From a virus, in the IMG/VR virus record IMGVR_UViG_3300010885_031629, positions 1 to 30,917 of that record: 30,917 bases of DNA; one strand, given 5' to 3'. Under the pieces are notes generated by a model, which made no database searches, was not told the origin of the DNA, and was given only the letters and a program-made list of their open reading frames with translations. Shown here piece after piece: positions 7,918-18,100 of this stretch (positions within the stretch are counted from its first letter, which is position 1; every line of letters starts with the position of its first letter). The translations under genes and the position numbers were made by a program.

Positions 7918-8020
7918 TACGCACCTTGAATAATTAAGTTTATTCATAATAAATATGGGAGGTGTAAGGAAGGTAGCAGCAATGTGTATGTTTCTTGAAT
8001 GGACAAGGAAGCCTTTAATT
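7918..8020 (+). ncRNA. Possible structured RNA with SRP-like GGAAGGTAGCAGC segment
   Basis: The gap between the RecE-like gene and the next start is less A-rich than its surroundings. It holds a perfect 7-bp hairpin (TGAATAA 7927-7933 with TTATTCA 7940-7946), a possible enclosing CACCT/AGGTG helix (7922-7926 with 7960-7964), the stretch GGAAGGTAGCAGCAA (7968-7982), and a second hairpin (TTTCTTG 7991-7997, loop AATGGA, CAAGGAA 8004-8010). The GGAAGGnAGCAGC string resembles bacterial SRP RNA helix 8, but the expected complementary 5' strand is missing. It may be an mRNA leader, an unknown small RNA or a decayed SRP-like element. A frame from 7955 crosses it but makes an unlikely N-terminus. Confidence 0.3.
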
Positions 8021-8044
8021 TTAACTAATAAAAAAAACAAAAAA

Positions 8045-8254
8045 ATGGAATTACAAAAAAAGGGTACTTTGTTTACACAAAACAAAAAAAGAAAATTGGA
8101 TTATTTTAAAAAAAATTCATTTTATGAGTTCTACGTTTATGAACTTGAAAAATCAGAAAAAGACATTATAAAGTACAAGATGATTTCTGAATTTTCTTTG
8201 ATTATGAATAAAGGGCAGTTTATAAACTATTTACAAACCGAACAATTTAATTAA
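8045..8254 (+). CDS. Small hypothetical protein
   Basis: A 69-residue protein starting MELQKKGTLFTQNKKRKLDY, with an aromatic/charged core (FYEFYVYELEKSEKDII) and a hydrophobic C-terminal helix. I chose the ATG at 8045 because it follows a typical A-rich leader (aaaaaaaacaaaaaa); the frame extends to an ATG at 7955, but that region looks like RNA structure. No family is recognised. Its position between recE-like and recT suggests a recombination accessory role, without direct evidence. Confidence 0.55.
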   Translation: MELQKKGTLFTQNKKRKLDYFKKNSFYEFYVYELEKSEKDIIKYKMISEFSLIMNKGQFINYLQTEQFN

Positions 8255-8256
8255 CT

Positions 8257-8613
8257 ATGATACTAAACATATTTAGAAAACGCAATTTACTACGAAATAT
8301 GCGTATTCAGATAAGCAACTTACAATTTGATGTTAATATTAACAAAGAAGAAATTGATAAGATGAAAGCCGAAATTGGAAAACTTAAAGCAGGAGTATAT
8401 CAAATACAACCTAAACAACCACAACCTAAAGAAGTTCCTATAATAGAAGCCGAATACAAGAAAATTGTTAAAGTTTGCATATATTGTGAAAACACATTTA
8501 TAACAGAATTAAATTCATTAAGAAGATATTGCCCTAAAAAATATGGCGTTTTTAATTACTGCAAGAATAGATATGCTTATGAGAATAAAATTAAACTAAA
8601 AACAAAAAAATAA
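8257..8613 (+). CDS. Coiled-coil plus Cys-rich (zinc-finger-like) hypothetical protein
   Basis: The gene encodes 118 residues. An N-terminal coiled coil (about 15-50, NINKEEIDKMKAEIGKLKA) is followed by a Gln/Pro linker (KQPQPK) and a C-terminal Cys cluster: VCIYC, then RRYCPKKYGVFNYC. Four cysteines spaced C-x2-C...C-x9-C could bind one zinc. It probably acts as a small oligomeric DNA-associated protein, which is inference. It lies 2 bp before recT. Confidence 0.55.
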   Translation: MILNIFRKRNLLRNMRIQISNLQFDVNINKEEIDKMKAEIGKLKAGVYQIQPKQPQPKEVPIIEAEYKKIVKVCIYCENTFITELNSLRRYCPKKYGVFNYCKNRYAYENKIKLKTKK

Positions 8614-8615
8614 CT

Positions 8616-9449
8616 ATGGAAAATCAATTAGCAAAAAAATCTGTAACATCAATACTTTCACAGGAGAATATCAAATCAAGATTCTCTGAAATACTTGGAA
8701 AGAACGCAAACGCATTTATGAGCAGTATCATATCTGCTACAAAAACAAACCCTTCTCTTTCCGATTGTGAGCCAGAGAGCGTTATATCAAGTGCTGTAAT
8801 TGCAGCTACATTAAACCTTCCAATACAATCAAATTTAGGTTTTGCACATATTGTACCTTACAAAAAAGATGGCTTGTCAGTTGCTCAATTTCAAATGGGT
8901 TACAAAGGATTCATTCAACTTGCTTTAAGGACTGCGCAATATAAAAACATAAATGCAAGTGAGGTTTATGAAGGAGAGTTAGTTAAACACGATAGGATAA
9001 CAGGCGAAGTAGAACTTGACACAACTAAAAAAAGGTCTAACAAGATAATTGGTTACGTTGCTTATTTCAAACTATTAAATGGTTTTGAAAAAATGTTTTA
9101 TATGACAAAGGAGCAATTAGAAAATCACGGAACTAAATATTCAAAATCATATTCAAGTAAATACGGAAGATGGCAATTAGACTTTGATTCTATGGCTTTG
9201 AAAACTGTTATAAAACTTTTATTAAGTAAGTATGGCATACTTTCAGTTGATATGCAAACTGCAATTACTGCAGACCAAGCAATTATTAAAAATGCAGAAA
9301 CGCTTGATGTAGAGTATGTAGATTATAATGAAAAACAATCTTTTCAATCAAATGCTTTGGAATCAACTGAATCAATTGAGTTAGATGTTAAAATTTCTGA
9401 TGCACAAAAAAATGCAGATAATAAATCTCAATCTAAATTAAAAATATAA
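8616..9449 (+). CDS. recT: RecT-family single-strand annealing protein
   Basis: This 277-residue protein matches the RecT/Redbeta-type annealase pattern: a helical start, CEPESVISSAVIAATLNLPI, the LGFAHIVPYKKDG...AQFQMGYKGFIQLALRTAQYK core, and VYEGELVKHDR. It anneals complementary single strands made by the partner exonuclease and acts in phage recombination and replication. The C-terminus (from about residue 235) is acidic and probably disordered. The leader AAAAAAATAACT-ATG (8604-8618) marks the start. Its stop overlaps the HNH start by one base (TAATG). Confidence 0.92.
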   Translation: MENQLAKKSVTSILSQENIKSRFSEILGKNANAFMSSIISATKTNPSLSDCEPESVISSAVIAATLNLPIQSNLGFAHIVPYKKDGLSVAQFQMGYKGFIQLALRTAQYKNINASEVYEGELVKHDRITGEVELDTTKKRSNKIIGYVAYFKLLNGFEKMFYMTKEQLENHGTKYSKSYSSKYGRWQLDFDSMALKTVIKLLLSKYGILSVDMQTAITADQAIIKNAETLDVEYVDYNEKQSFQSNALESTESIELDVKISDAQKNADNKSQSKLKI

Positions 9450-9703
9450 TGAAAGCGCATACCAAAATATATTTAAACTATTTTGGCTTTGAAAAATCTG
9501 ACTTTATCCCTTGCGAAATTTGTGGTTCTACTGCGGTAGATATACACCATATAAACGCAAGGGGTATGGGAGGTTCTAAAAGTAAAGATGTTATAGAAAA
9601 TCTAATGGCTGTATGTAGAAAATGTCATTTAGATTATGGCGATAAGGAGCAGCACAAAGACTTAATTATATCAATTCATAATAAGTATATAAATAAAAAA
9701 TAA
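9449..9703 (+). CDS. HNH-family nuclease-like protein
   Basis: Eighty-four residues with a compact HNH module: CEIC (Cys22, Cys25), HHIN (His33-His34), Asn51 in ENLMAV, and CRKCH (Cys56, Cys59, His60). The two CxxC pairs should hold a structural zinc, while His34, Asn51 and His60 form the ββα-metal active site. Stand-alone HNH proteins near recT and rusA in phages may act in recombination or DNA processing. It is complete for a minimal HNH protein and couples to recT through TAATG. Confidence 0.8.
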   Translation: MKAHTKIYLNYFGFEKSDFIPCEICGSTAVDIHHINARGMGGSKSKDVIENLMAVCRKCHLDYGDKEQHKDLIISIHNKYINKK

Positions 9704-9704
9704 A

Positions 9705-9932
9705 ATGATAAAAGAAGGTGAAATAGTTTACGCTAATCTTATATTTAGAAATAAAAAAGGTGTTAAGATTAAAGTTTGCAATCAGATATTTTCAAGGGAT
9801 TACAATGGTAGTTATAGAAAAGTATATACGAAAGAATTAGATGCAGGAAAAATAAAATCATTTGGGTTAAAAGAAGATAGTTTAACGCTAATAGATATTG
9901 AAGTTATTAAGAGTTTAGGTTTCAAAAATTAA
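9705..9932 (+). CDS. Small hypothetical protein
   Basis: Seventy-five residues, beta-rich at the N-terminus (GEIVYANLIFRNKKGVKIKV), with a basic middle (SRDYNGSYRKVYTKEL) and a short helix near the end. No family is recognised. It lies one base after the HNH gene, in the recombination operon. The size and strand pattern suit a small barrel, possibly nucleic-acid binding, but there is no specific motif. Confidence 0.5.
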   Translation: MIKEGEIVYANLIFRNKKGVKIKVCNQIFSRDYNGSYRKVYTKELDAGKIKSFGLKEDSLTLIDIEVIKSLGFKN

Positions 9933-9974
9933 AATAATTTAAAAAGTTATACAATAAATATTAACAAAATAACG

Positions 9975-10457
9975 ATGGGTAAAAGTATAGGGGTTTCAAG
10001 AACAAATAATGGTATAGTAAATGAAATACAAGAAAGTATAATAGCAATTGATTTAAAAAGGAAGTACCATTTAATAGACGTTATTCCTATGGGTGCAGTA
10101 AGAATGACAAGGTCTGACGTTTGGAAAACCAACCCTAATCACGATAACGAAAAAAAAAGACAGCGACCTGCAGTTACAAGGTATTTCGCTTTTAAAAATA
10201 AAGTTATACAAGAGTGTAACAATATTAATTATGTTATGCAAAATACTATTGATGTCGTATTCTTTTTACCTATGCCTGATAGTTGGTCGTTAAAAAAGAA
10301 AGAAAGAATGAATGGTCTGCCACATAAAAGTCGTCCAGATATTGATAATATCGTAAAAGGTTTTATGGATGCTCTAAAAGATGAAGATGGCGATGTATGG
10401 AAAATTGCAGCTGAAAAAAGATACGCATTTAAAGGCTCTATTTTAATATATGAATAG
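9975..10457 (+). CDS. rusA: RusA-family Holliday junction resolvase
   Basis: The product has 160 residues. The C-terminal half shows the RusA pattern: VVFFLPMPDSWSLKKKERMNG, then SRPDIDNIVKGFMDAL with acidic residues Asp122 and Asp124 next to Asn125, then a DEDGDVW acidic cluster. RusA dimers cut four-way junctions made during recombination. The first 60 residues form an extension with KSIGVSRTNNG and are less typical. It completes a recE/recT/HNH/rusA recombination block. The stop at 10455-10457 is followed directly by a new promoter-like region. Confidence 0.85.
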   Translation: MGKSIGVSRTNNGIVNEIQESIIAIDLKRKYHLIDVIPMGAVRMTRSDVWKTNPNHDNEKKRQRPAVTRYFAFKNKVIQECNNINYVMQNTIDVVFFLPMPDSWSLKKKERMNGLPHKSRPDIDNIVKGFMDALKDEDGDVWKIAAEKRYAFKGSILIYE

Positions 10458-10477
10458 TTTTGTGTTATTAAATTGCT

Positions 10478-10485
10478 TATATTTG
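10478..10485 (+). promoter_or_regulatory. -7 promoter box TATATTTG
   Basis: TATATTTG (TAnnTTTG consensus) lies 33 bp before the ATG at 10518, in the gap after rusA. A TTTTG at 10458-10462 is the nearest -33 candidate, but the 15-bp spacing is short. It probably starts the transcript for the polyvalent-protein block. Confidence 0.5.
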
Positions 10486-10517
10486 CTACGTTAAATTCAA
10501 TTTTTTTTAAAAATAAA

Positions 10518-11408
10518 ATGAATAAATTTAGAAAAACAAATAACGGTAAAGATGGTGGAACGCTTTTAGGCAAAGCACATTACGACAAAGATGGAAATTC
10601 TTTGGGTGGTATAAAAACTATAATTACCGATGATAATAGACCTGTTGAAGTAGAAGGTGGTGAGGTTATAATTAACAAACACGCAGCTAAAAAGCATTGG
10701 AAAGAATTAAGCAGAATAAATCAGAGCGCAGGTAATGGCGTACCAATAGTAGAACCTAAATTTAAAAAAGGTGGCAATGCTGAAAAAAGCAAATTTAAAA
10801 GCAAGGTAGAGGAGAGAAAGAGTGGCGAATTAATTAAAAGAGCCGACCCAAAGTTTAAAATATCATATTATGACAACTACTTGCTTTGGTTAGAAACTCT
10901 TAACAAAAACAAGCAGTTCCCGATACTTTTTACAAAATCAGAAAGTATAAAGGATTTTGGAGATAGCTTTTATATAAATATTTTTGATAAAAATTGGAGG
11001 CAATGGGTAAAGATAAGGTTTTCTGGACACTCTGTAACAAACGCTGGGAGAATATTTAACGAAATTCACAACCCCAATATCTCCACATTTTATAGCATCA
11101 TTTCAAGAGCATTAAGTTCGGATGAAATAAAAGCAAACCCAGAAAACTCTGTTATTTTTAAAGCTGGAGGCGAATTACTTAAAAGAGCCGATGGTAGTTA
11201 TTCAGAGCGTGGTTTATGGGATAACATTAGAGCAAATATAGGTAGTGGCAAAAAGCCTATTAAAGAAATGCTTAAACAAGAAGCTAAAATAAATAAAATG
11301 CAAACAGGTGGAGATTTTTCAATCATAGAAAAAATGAGAAATACAGACACAAAAAATTGGAGTTCAGAAATGTGGGAACTTGCAAAAAAAATAATATCTA
11401 AAAAATAA
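10518..11408 (+). CDS. Phage multi-module protein with GG-junction motifs
   Basis: A 296-residue mosaic. Residues 12-75 contain a module (DGGTLLGKAHYDKDGNSLGG, then VEVEGGEVIINKHA) that I associate with large Bacteroidetes phage proteins. A KFKKGGN junction follows. The middle part is a globular domain (about 110-225, ISYYDNYLLWLETLNKN onward). A KAGGELLKRADGSYSERGLW module and an MQTGGDF junction lead to the tail SSEMWELAKKIIS. Function is unknown. The GG-type joints resemble those in the next large genes. The ATG at 10518 is preferred: it follows an A-rich leader, and the frame's upstream TTG at 10473 lies within the promoter region. Confidence 0.6.
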   Translation: MNKFRKTNNGKDGGTLLGKAHYDKDGNSLGGIKTIITDDNRPVEVEGGEVIINKHAAKKHWKELSRINQSAGNGVPIVEPKFKKGGNAEKSKFKSKVEERKSGELIKRADPKFKISYYDNYLLWLETLNKNKQFPILFTKSESIKDFGDSFYINIFDKNWRQWVKIRFSGHSVTNAGRIFNEIHNPNISTFYSIISRALSSDEIKANPENSVIFKAGGELLKRADGSYSERGLWDNIRANIGSGKKPIKEMLKQEAKINKMQTGGDFSIIEKMRNTDTKNWSSEMWELAKKIISKK

Positions 11409-11413
11409 CTGCG

Positions 11414-12073
11414 ATGGCTTTCGATGACTTTATGAAAAAAATGCAACCTGTAAAAAAAACTACTCCCGAAATAGTTGAGAAAACTTTTGATGCAGGTAAT
11501 CAACTTATCAATGTAGATTATTTTGATAAGATAAAAGATATAAAAGATTTAAAACCTTTCTTGCTTAAACAAACGAGTATGAATATTTTTAAAAGAGGTT
11601 GGAGGTTTCAATTTGGAACGTCAAAATCTTGGGCAGGCTTATGCGACCCGAGAAACGAAGGCGTTTTAAAATCAAAGAATAAAAATATAATGGTGTCAAT
11701 CGAATTTACAAAAGGAGATGATAATTGGCACAAAAATATGACTGATGTTATCTTACACGAAATTGCTCACGCTATTGTGTTTGAAATATTTTCATTTGAA
11801 GGCGAAGGTACTATGTTTGGTTTGCAACAACTGGACCCAGAACATTTTGATAAATCAAAGCCGGGACACGGAAAGATATGGAAACAAGTTGCATCTGCAT
11901 TGCAAGGTAAAGAAGCGGAAACATTTTATAAAAACTTTGAAAAAAACAAATTATTTTTAGATTATACATACAATTGCTCAAATTGTGGATTTAAAGGATA
12001 TGGCGCAACTGCTTATTTTGCAAACAAGTGCCAAAGATGTTATAAGCCAATATTTGTTCAACAAAACTCATAA
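11414..12073 (+). CDS. SprT-like zinc metalloprotease
   Basis: This 219-residue protein contains VILHEIAHAI with the HExxH motif at His115-Glu116-His119. A GHGKIWKQVA segment about 35 residues later should supply the third ligand, as in SprT/Spartan-type proteins. The C-terminus is a zinc ribbon (CSNCGFKGYG...CQRC). SprT-like proteases cleave DNA-protein crosslinks, and phage members are poorly known. It lies between two multi-module proteins with recurrent junction peptides, so a role in processing them is conceivable but untested. An overlapping frame at 11745-11960 is a shadow. Confidence 0.8.
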   Translation: MAFDDFMKKMQPVKKTTPEIVEKTFDAGNQLINVDYFDKIKDIKDLKPFLLKQTSMNIFKRGWRFQFGTSKSWAGLCDPRNEGVLKSKNKNIMVSIEFTKGDDNWHKNMTDVILHEIAHAIVFEIFSFEGEGTMFGLQQLDPEHFDKSKPGHGKIWKQVASALQGKEAETFYKNFEKNKLFLDYTYNCSNCGFKGYGATAYFANKCQRCYKPIFVQQNS

Positions 12074-12082
12074 TAAATTTAT

Positions 12083-12090
12083 TAATTTTG
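12083..12090 (+). promoter_or_regulatory. -7 promoter box TAATTTTG
   Basis: TAATTTTG matches TAnnTTTG and lies 15 bp before the ATG at 12106, implying a very short leader for the giant gene. No -33 element at good spacing is evident (a TTTG at 12053-12056 is 26 bp upstream), so it may be weak. Confidence 0.4.
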
Positions 12091-12105
12091 CAAAAAAAAG
12101 AAACA

Positions 12106-15100
12106 ATGGAAAATAAAGATGACAGATTTTACGCTAACAATGGAATTGACCTATTTGAAGATTACGAAAACAGCCCAGAAAAAGTACAAAATATTATAGA
12201 TAATTATGCTGAAAAGTTTGGCGATGATTTAGGCGATATGGACTATAAAGATATGGCTGATATGCTCAATGAGGTTAATGAAGTTGGCTATACTTTTGAA
12301 TATTATTTAGATAATCAACCATACGATTTGCGACCAATAGGAACTAAAGGTAAGAGTGAGTTTTACGCTAAAGGCTCTACTATTAAAGGTGGTAAAGACA
12401 TAGGTGTTTTAGATTATGTATATGTAAAAACTGAAAATAACAATTTAGGTATAGTTCTTGAAAAAACTCAAATGGGTGGAGATTTATATTATGTAGCCAC
12501 TTATTATGGAAAACCAAGAGAAAAAAGAGGTCATTATAGAAAATCTGATTTAACATTAGCCAAAAATAACGAAACAAGATTTTACGCTAAAGGCTCTACT
12601 ATAAAAGGTGGTGGGATTGGTGAAGCGGCAAAAAGATTGAGAGATAAGTATAAAGGAACTTCTGATTACGAAGATGTGGCATCTACAAGCGATTCATTGA
12701 AATTCATTAAAAATCACATTTCAATAGGTAATATAGAACAAACAGCCGACCTTGCTGGTACTATTAGAACTGAAATTCTTTTTGACAATAAACTTGTTGG
12801 TTATTACGATGTAGATAGAAATGCAGATTCATATATATATCCGATTTCAAAAGAAAAAACAAAAAACACAAAAGGTGCTTTCGTAAAAAAATCAGTAGAA
12901 AATAAAAATACACTTTCAAAAGACACAGGTTGGAAAACACACAAGTATTTTGTTTTTTCTAATTATGAATTTTCTATTGATATAGATGTTTTTGAAGATG
13001 AAATACGAGATATGATTCGTAATAAGAAATACGCTAACGGTGGTGGAGTTGAAAAAGAAAACGCTGAAATGGTGCTTAACAATAACAAACAAATAAAACA
13101 TCACACGGAAGAACTTTCTGAAATTATGAAAGATAAACCAAAAGTTCCTGCTTGGGTAGTAAGTAAAGTAAATCGTTCAGCGAGTGATTTGTCAGATGCT
13201 ACACATTATTTAGATGGAGAAAAAATGGCAGAGGGTGCAAATATTGATGGAGTTCAATCCCCTTATTTCCCAGCATCTGAAAGTTGCGAAACTCTTGATA
13301 CGCTTGTACCTACTGCTATGGCACAGGAACAAAAGAATTTTAATTTACATTTAAAAAGTTATATACAAAATAAATATAAACTAACCGTTGAGCAATATGT
13401 AGCAAAAAAACTACATTATAAGTCTGTTGAAGATTTATGTTATTCGCCAGAATTAGATAGTGCAGGTAGAAAAATTGTGAGGTTTGGTAGAGAACAAATT
13501 GATGCAATAGCAACTGCGATATATTCATACGAAGAAAAAAACGATGCTATTATTATTGCCGACCAAACAGGTGTTGGTAAAGGTAGAACGGCAGCAGGTT
13601 TGATTAGATATTCAATTACTGAATTAAAGAAAGTTCCATTTTTCTTTACAGAGAAAAAACATTTAATAAATGATATTTATAGGGATTTAATTGATATTGG
13701 TTTTGATGCAGGTATAATTGAGAAAAAATTACAAGTAGAAACTATTACAAAAGAGGAGTGGTCTGACGAAGAAATTATAAAAATTATTTTAAGCGACTTA
13801 AAAGAAAATGAAGACGTTTCGGTAGATTATTCTTTTGAAGATTTAGAGCCAAATAGATTAAAAGATTTTTACAAAATAAAAGAAACAGAAGAAGATTACG
13901 ATAAGGTTCAAGAAGTTATGTATGATTTAGTTGAATTATATAGACAGGACTTTGTTGAAAATGGTTATAAAATAAAAAAATATATAGATGTGCCTTTGGC
14001 TACACAATCAAAGCAATTAGAAGAAGCAGCAAAGCAAGGCAAAATGAAACTAACGCCTTTCTTCCCAAATAGAGAAAACATTGTTGATAAAGATGGGAAT
14101 ATCATTTATTCAAAAATGACAGACGATGAATTAAAGTCTGCAATGGGTTACGAAAAAGGTATTAAGGGTTGGTCTTATGACTATGAACAAGATGTAAGTA
14201 AATTAGAATTGCCTGTAAAATATCAGCTATTTGTAATGTCTTATAGTCAAGTTGCGAGTTTGTATGAAGATGTTAAAAAAACTGGTGGTAGGAGAGTTAT
14301 ACATCCTAAAATTAGATTCTTTGAAAAATTTGCAACAGGAAGCGTTTTAATATTGGATGAAAGCCATTCTGCGAGTGGTGGTACAGTAGAAAAACCTTCA
14401 AACATATTTACAACTCTTTCTAACTTTATAGAAAGGTCTGCTATGACTACATACATTTCAGCAACCTATTCAAAGAGAGCGATTAATATGCCACTTTATG
14501 CTATAAAAACAAGTATAAGAGAGTCTGGTTTATCAACAAAAGAATTAATTGAAACTTTCATTGCAGGAGATACTGCGCTTCAAGAAGCCGTTTCTGTTGA
14601 GTTAGTTAGAAATGGTCAATTATTAAGACGTGAGCGAATGATTCAAGGTTCATCTGAATATTATACAGTTTCAGATTCAGAGGGCGATGCAATAGGCACA
14701 CAACAAAGACTTCGTATGGATAGGGTTGCTACATTATTTGAAGACGTTAGAAATTTTCAAACAGATGTAACTAATATAGTGAAAGCGTTTAAATCATCAT
14801 TGCCTGAAAGATTAAGTCCAACAGAGCCAATAGAAGGAACAAAAGATGAAGTAGATAAAGCAAGGTCAATAAACGCTTTAACATTTCAAATGTTTAATTT
14901 CTTTTTGCTTGGATTGAAAATAGAGCAAACAACAGGATTTGCTATTGCTAAATTAAGGAATGGTATAAAGCCAGTAATTACAATTGCAAATACTATGGAG
15001 TCTGCATTAAGTAATATGCCAATAAATTTTATGACAATGAAAGATGATGGCAAATACAAAATAGGCGACACTATAACAAATGACTTTAAACTTTATATAG

Positions 15101-18100
15101 CTTATCTATTGTTCTATACAATGAGGTGGAAAAAAAATATAGAAACTATTGCAGATGATGGTCAAAGAGTTATTTCAACAAAAACAATTTGCGTTTTTGA
15201 TGATGACCACGATTTATCAAAAGAGATAAAAGATTTGCTTGAAACTAAATATAGAAATTCGTTAAGTAAAATATTAAATTCAGATACAGGAGTTTCGATT
15301 GCTCCAATTGACGAAATAAAAAAACGTATTAAAGATGCAGGTTTTTCTATAAATGAAATAACAGGAAGGCAATTGCAAGTTAATTTTACAGGAGATAATT
15401 TTGATAGTGGTGTTATAGCTAAAAGAGATATAAAAGACACTACCGTAGTTGTTAGGGAGTTTAACGAAAATAAAATAGATGCTTTAATTATAAATCAAAG
15501 TGGTGCTGTTGGTATTTCGATGCACGCCAGACCTGTTGGAGAAGCCAAAATATTTTACCCTACAAACAAACAAGAGATAGTTGTTGAAGGCGTTAAAAAA
15601 GAAATTGAATCTGGCTGGCCGACAACACTTGAAAATAAAGAGGAAGTTAAAAAGCGTTCAATGATTGTTACTCAAATGGAACTTGATATTAACAAAGAAG
15701 TTCAAAAGTTGGGAAGGATAAATAGAACAGGTCAAGTATATCCTCCAGAGTTTACATATATCGTTTCTGCTATACCTTCTGAATCAAGAATAAGCGCATT
15801 GATGGAAAGAAAATTGCGTTCATTATCTGCAAATGTTAGTTCTAATCAGGAGCAAACGTCTTATTTGTTTCAAGCAGATGACTTTTTTAGTGATATTGCT
15901 ATTGAGCCTTTTAACGAAACAATGAAAGATTTAGGTAGAAGAATTAAAATTGAAAGAAAAGAGCAGATAAGGGATTTTACAAAAGCACTTTACTTTTATG
16001 ACTTTCAATTTCAAAAAGATTTTTACGATACTTTCTCTGCAAGATTAAATGCTGAAATTCAAAGACTTGATTCAATGGGATTGTTCAATGGTAAGTTATC
16101 TAAAAAAGATTACAAAGCACAAACAGTTTCAAAATTCCCTTTCTATTTAGGAGATGAAAACGCTAAAACATCTTTTGGAGGGCATAGCTTTTTAGAAAAG
16201 GCAACAACAGTTGAGTACAAAGAAAAAAATGCTGAAAGACAAATTAAAAATGCTATCTCTAATAGATTAGTTTTGAAAGGTGTTGGAGAAACAGCAGATG
16301 GCTTGGGTTATGATAAAATTTATGATGATATAGTTTCATATCAAATTGATGCTAATGCTTTGGTTGATAGGTTCGCTAAAAACAAAAGAGAATCTCAATT
16401 AAAAATGATAGCAGGTGTTTCGCAAGAAATAAAAGATTTAGAAAAAAATGTAGAAGACTTAAAAAATGAATTGCATAAAAAATTCGATTCAATTACAAAT
16501 ATTCCTGAAACCGAAGAGCAAAAAAAGGTTTTAAAATATAGACCTCTCGGGAAAGCAAAAGAAATTTTTGATTTAGAAGACGATGTTAAAAAAGTAAAAT
16601 CAGCAATATCATCAGTAAAAGATAAAATTACAGAAGCAGCAAATAGTGGTGATATAGAATCGCTTACAAAGTTGGGTGCTGAAATGTCTAAATTAAAAGA
16701 AGAAGATGCTTTATTAAATGAAAAACTATCATCTTATGGCGATGTTTCTGAATTAAAATCTCAATTTAGAAATTCAGAAAGAGAAATAAAACAAAAAGAA
16801 AATACAATTAAAAACCTTAAAGAAAGAAAGGAATCGTATGAAGAAAAAATGTCTGATTACGCAACTCTTATTGATAAGACAAAATCTTTTATAAATAAAA
16901 TAGGAGAGGTTCACGAATTATCTTATTTAGAGGAAAATAAAATTTACACTGACGAGTATGGTGATGTTCAAATGGATGTTCAAAAATATGAGTATAAAGA
17001 AGTTTTTTCAGAACCAGTTGTTGTTACAGGGATTGTATTTCCTTTTGATGAAGAAGACTTTATACCTTCGCAAGTAAATGTTCATTTCACTGGAGTTACT
17101 GCTACTGCTACTCAAAATTTCGCTATGTCGCAAATATTTAGAGAAATATCTTTTGAGGATAGAACTATTAAAGGTAGAAAGTCTATAATAAAATTAGATT
17201 TAATTTCAAATTCTTATAAAGAAGATGTTTGGAATGAAATTGCAGGTAAGTTAGACACATCATATACAGAACCTAAATGGTTTGTTGTAGGAAGTACGTT
17301 AAAAACATTTATGTTATCAAAACAAAACTCTTTGAATGGAACAATTACCAAATTTAGTATGAGCGATAATTCAGACAGATTAGGTATAGAGATAATTGAT
17401 AAAAAAGGTATTGATGGTAATCCTCAAAAAACTACTTACACTGAACTTGATAGTCGTTACAATGACGAAAGTGCTTTGCAATATCCTATATACTTTGATG
17501 GTAATACAAGGAATATAGATATTTTAATGACAAAATACTTGTATTGGCATTGTATCGCAAGATTCTATGATGCTCAACTAAATAATAAAGAAATTGCAGG
17601 AAATTATTACGGTAATAAGTTGCCTTATGATAGCAAATTTTTATTTGAAATTTCAAGTGCAACAGGATTTGCAGGTATTATTATTGATTTAGATGATACT
17701 ATTAAAGATTTTAATAACAAAATTGTAGCTAAATTTTTTGAAGGAAATCAAATACAAGAACCTCAAATGAGTATAGAGGATTTTGTAACTCATTTAAGCG
17801 TTGAAATGATAACAACATCTATGAATTATGCAGAAGGGTTTGCTGTTTTCCTAAACAATTTAGGAGAAGAAATAACAAGCGATAATCTTGAATTAACCAA
17901 AAAGAGTGATTTGTTTTCAAACGTACAAACTTGGGGTAATAAAAAAAGGTATTATAGAGTTTCTGGAGGTGATTTATTTAAGTATATATTCCCTACAAAC
18001 ATTATACAAATGCAACAACAAATGTATGGTGGGGGTATTCAATATAATCATAAAGTAAAAATGAGTTATGAAAATTTTATAACTATAACAAATTTACTTT

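Noticed and set aside
7955-8044. N-terminal extension of the 69-aa gene, starting at ATG 7955
   Set aside because: The extra peptide looks random, the DNA forms hairpins with an SRP-like string, and a better A-rich start context exists at 8045.
11745-11960. 71-codon + strand frame inside the SprT-like gene
   Set aside because: It overlaps the HExxH-coding region in another frame and has no leader or motif.
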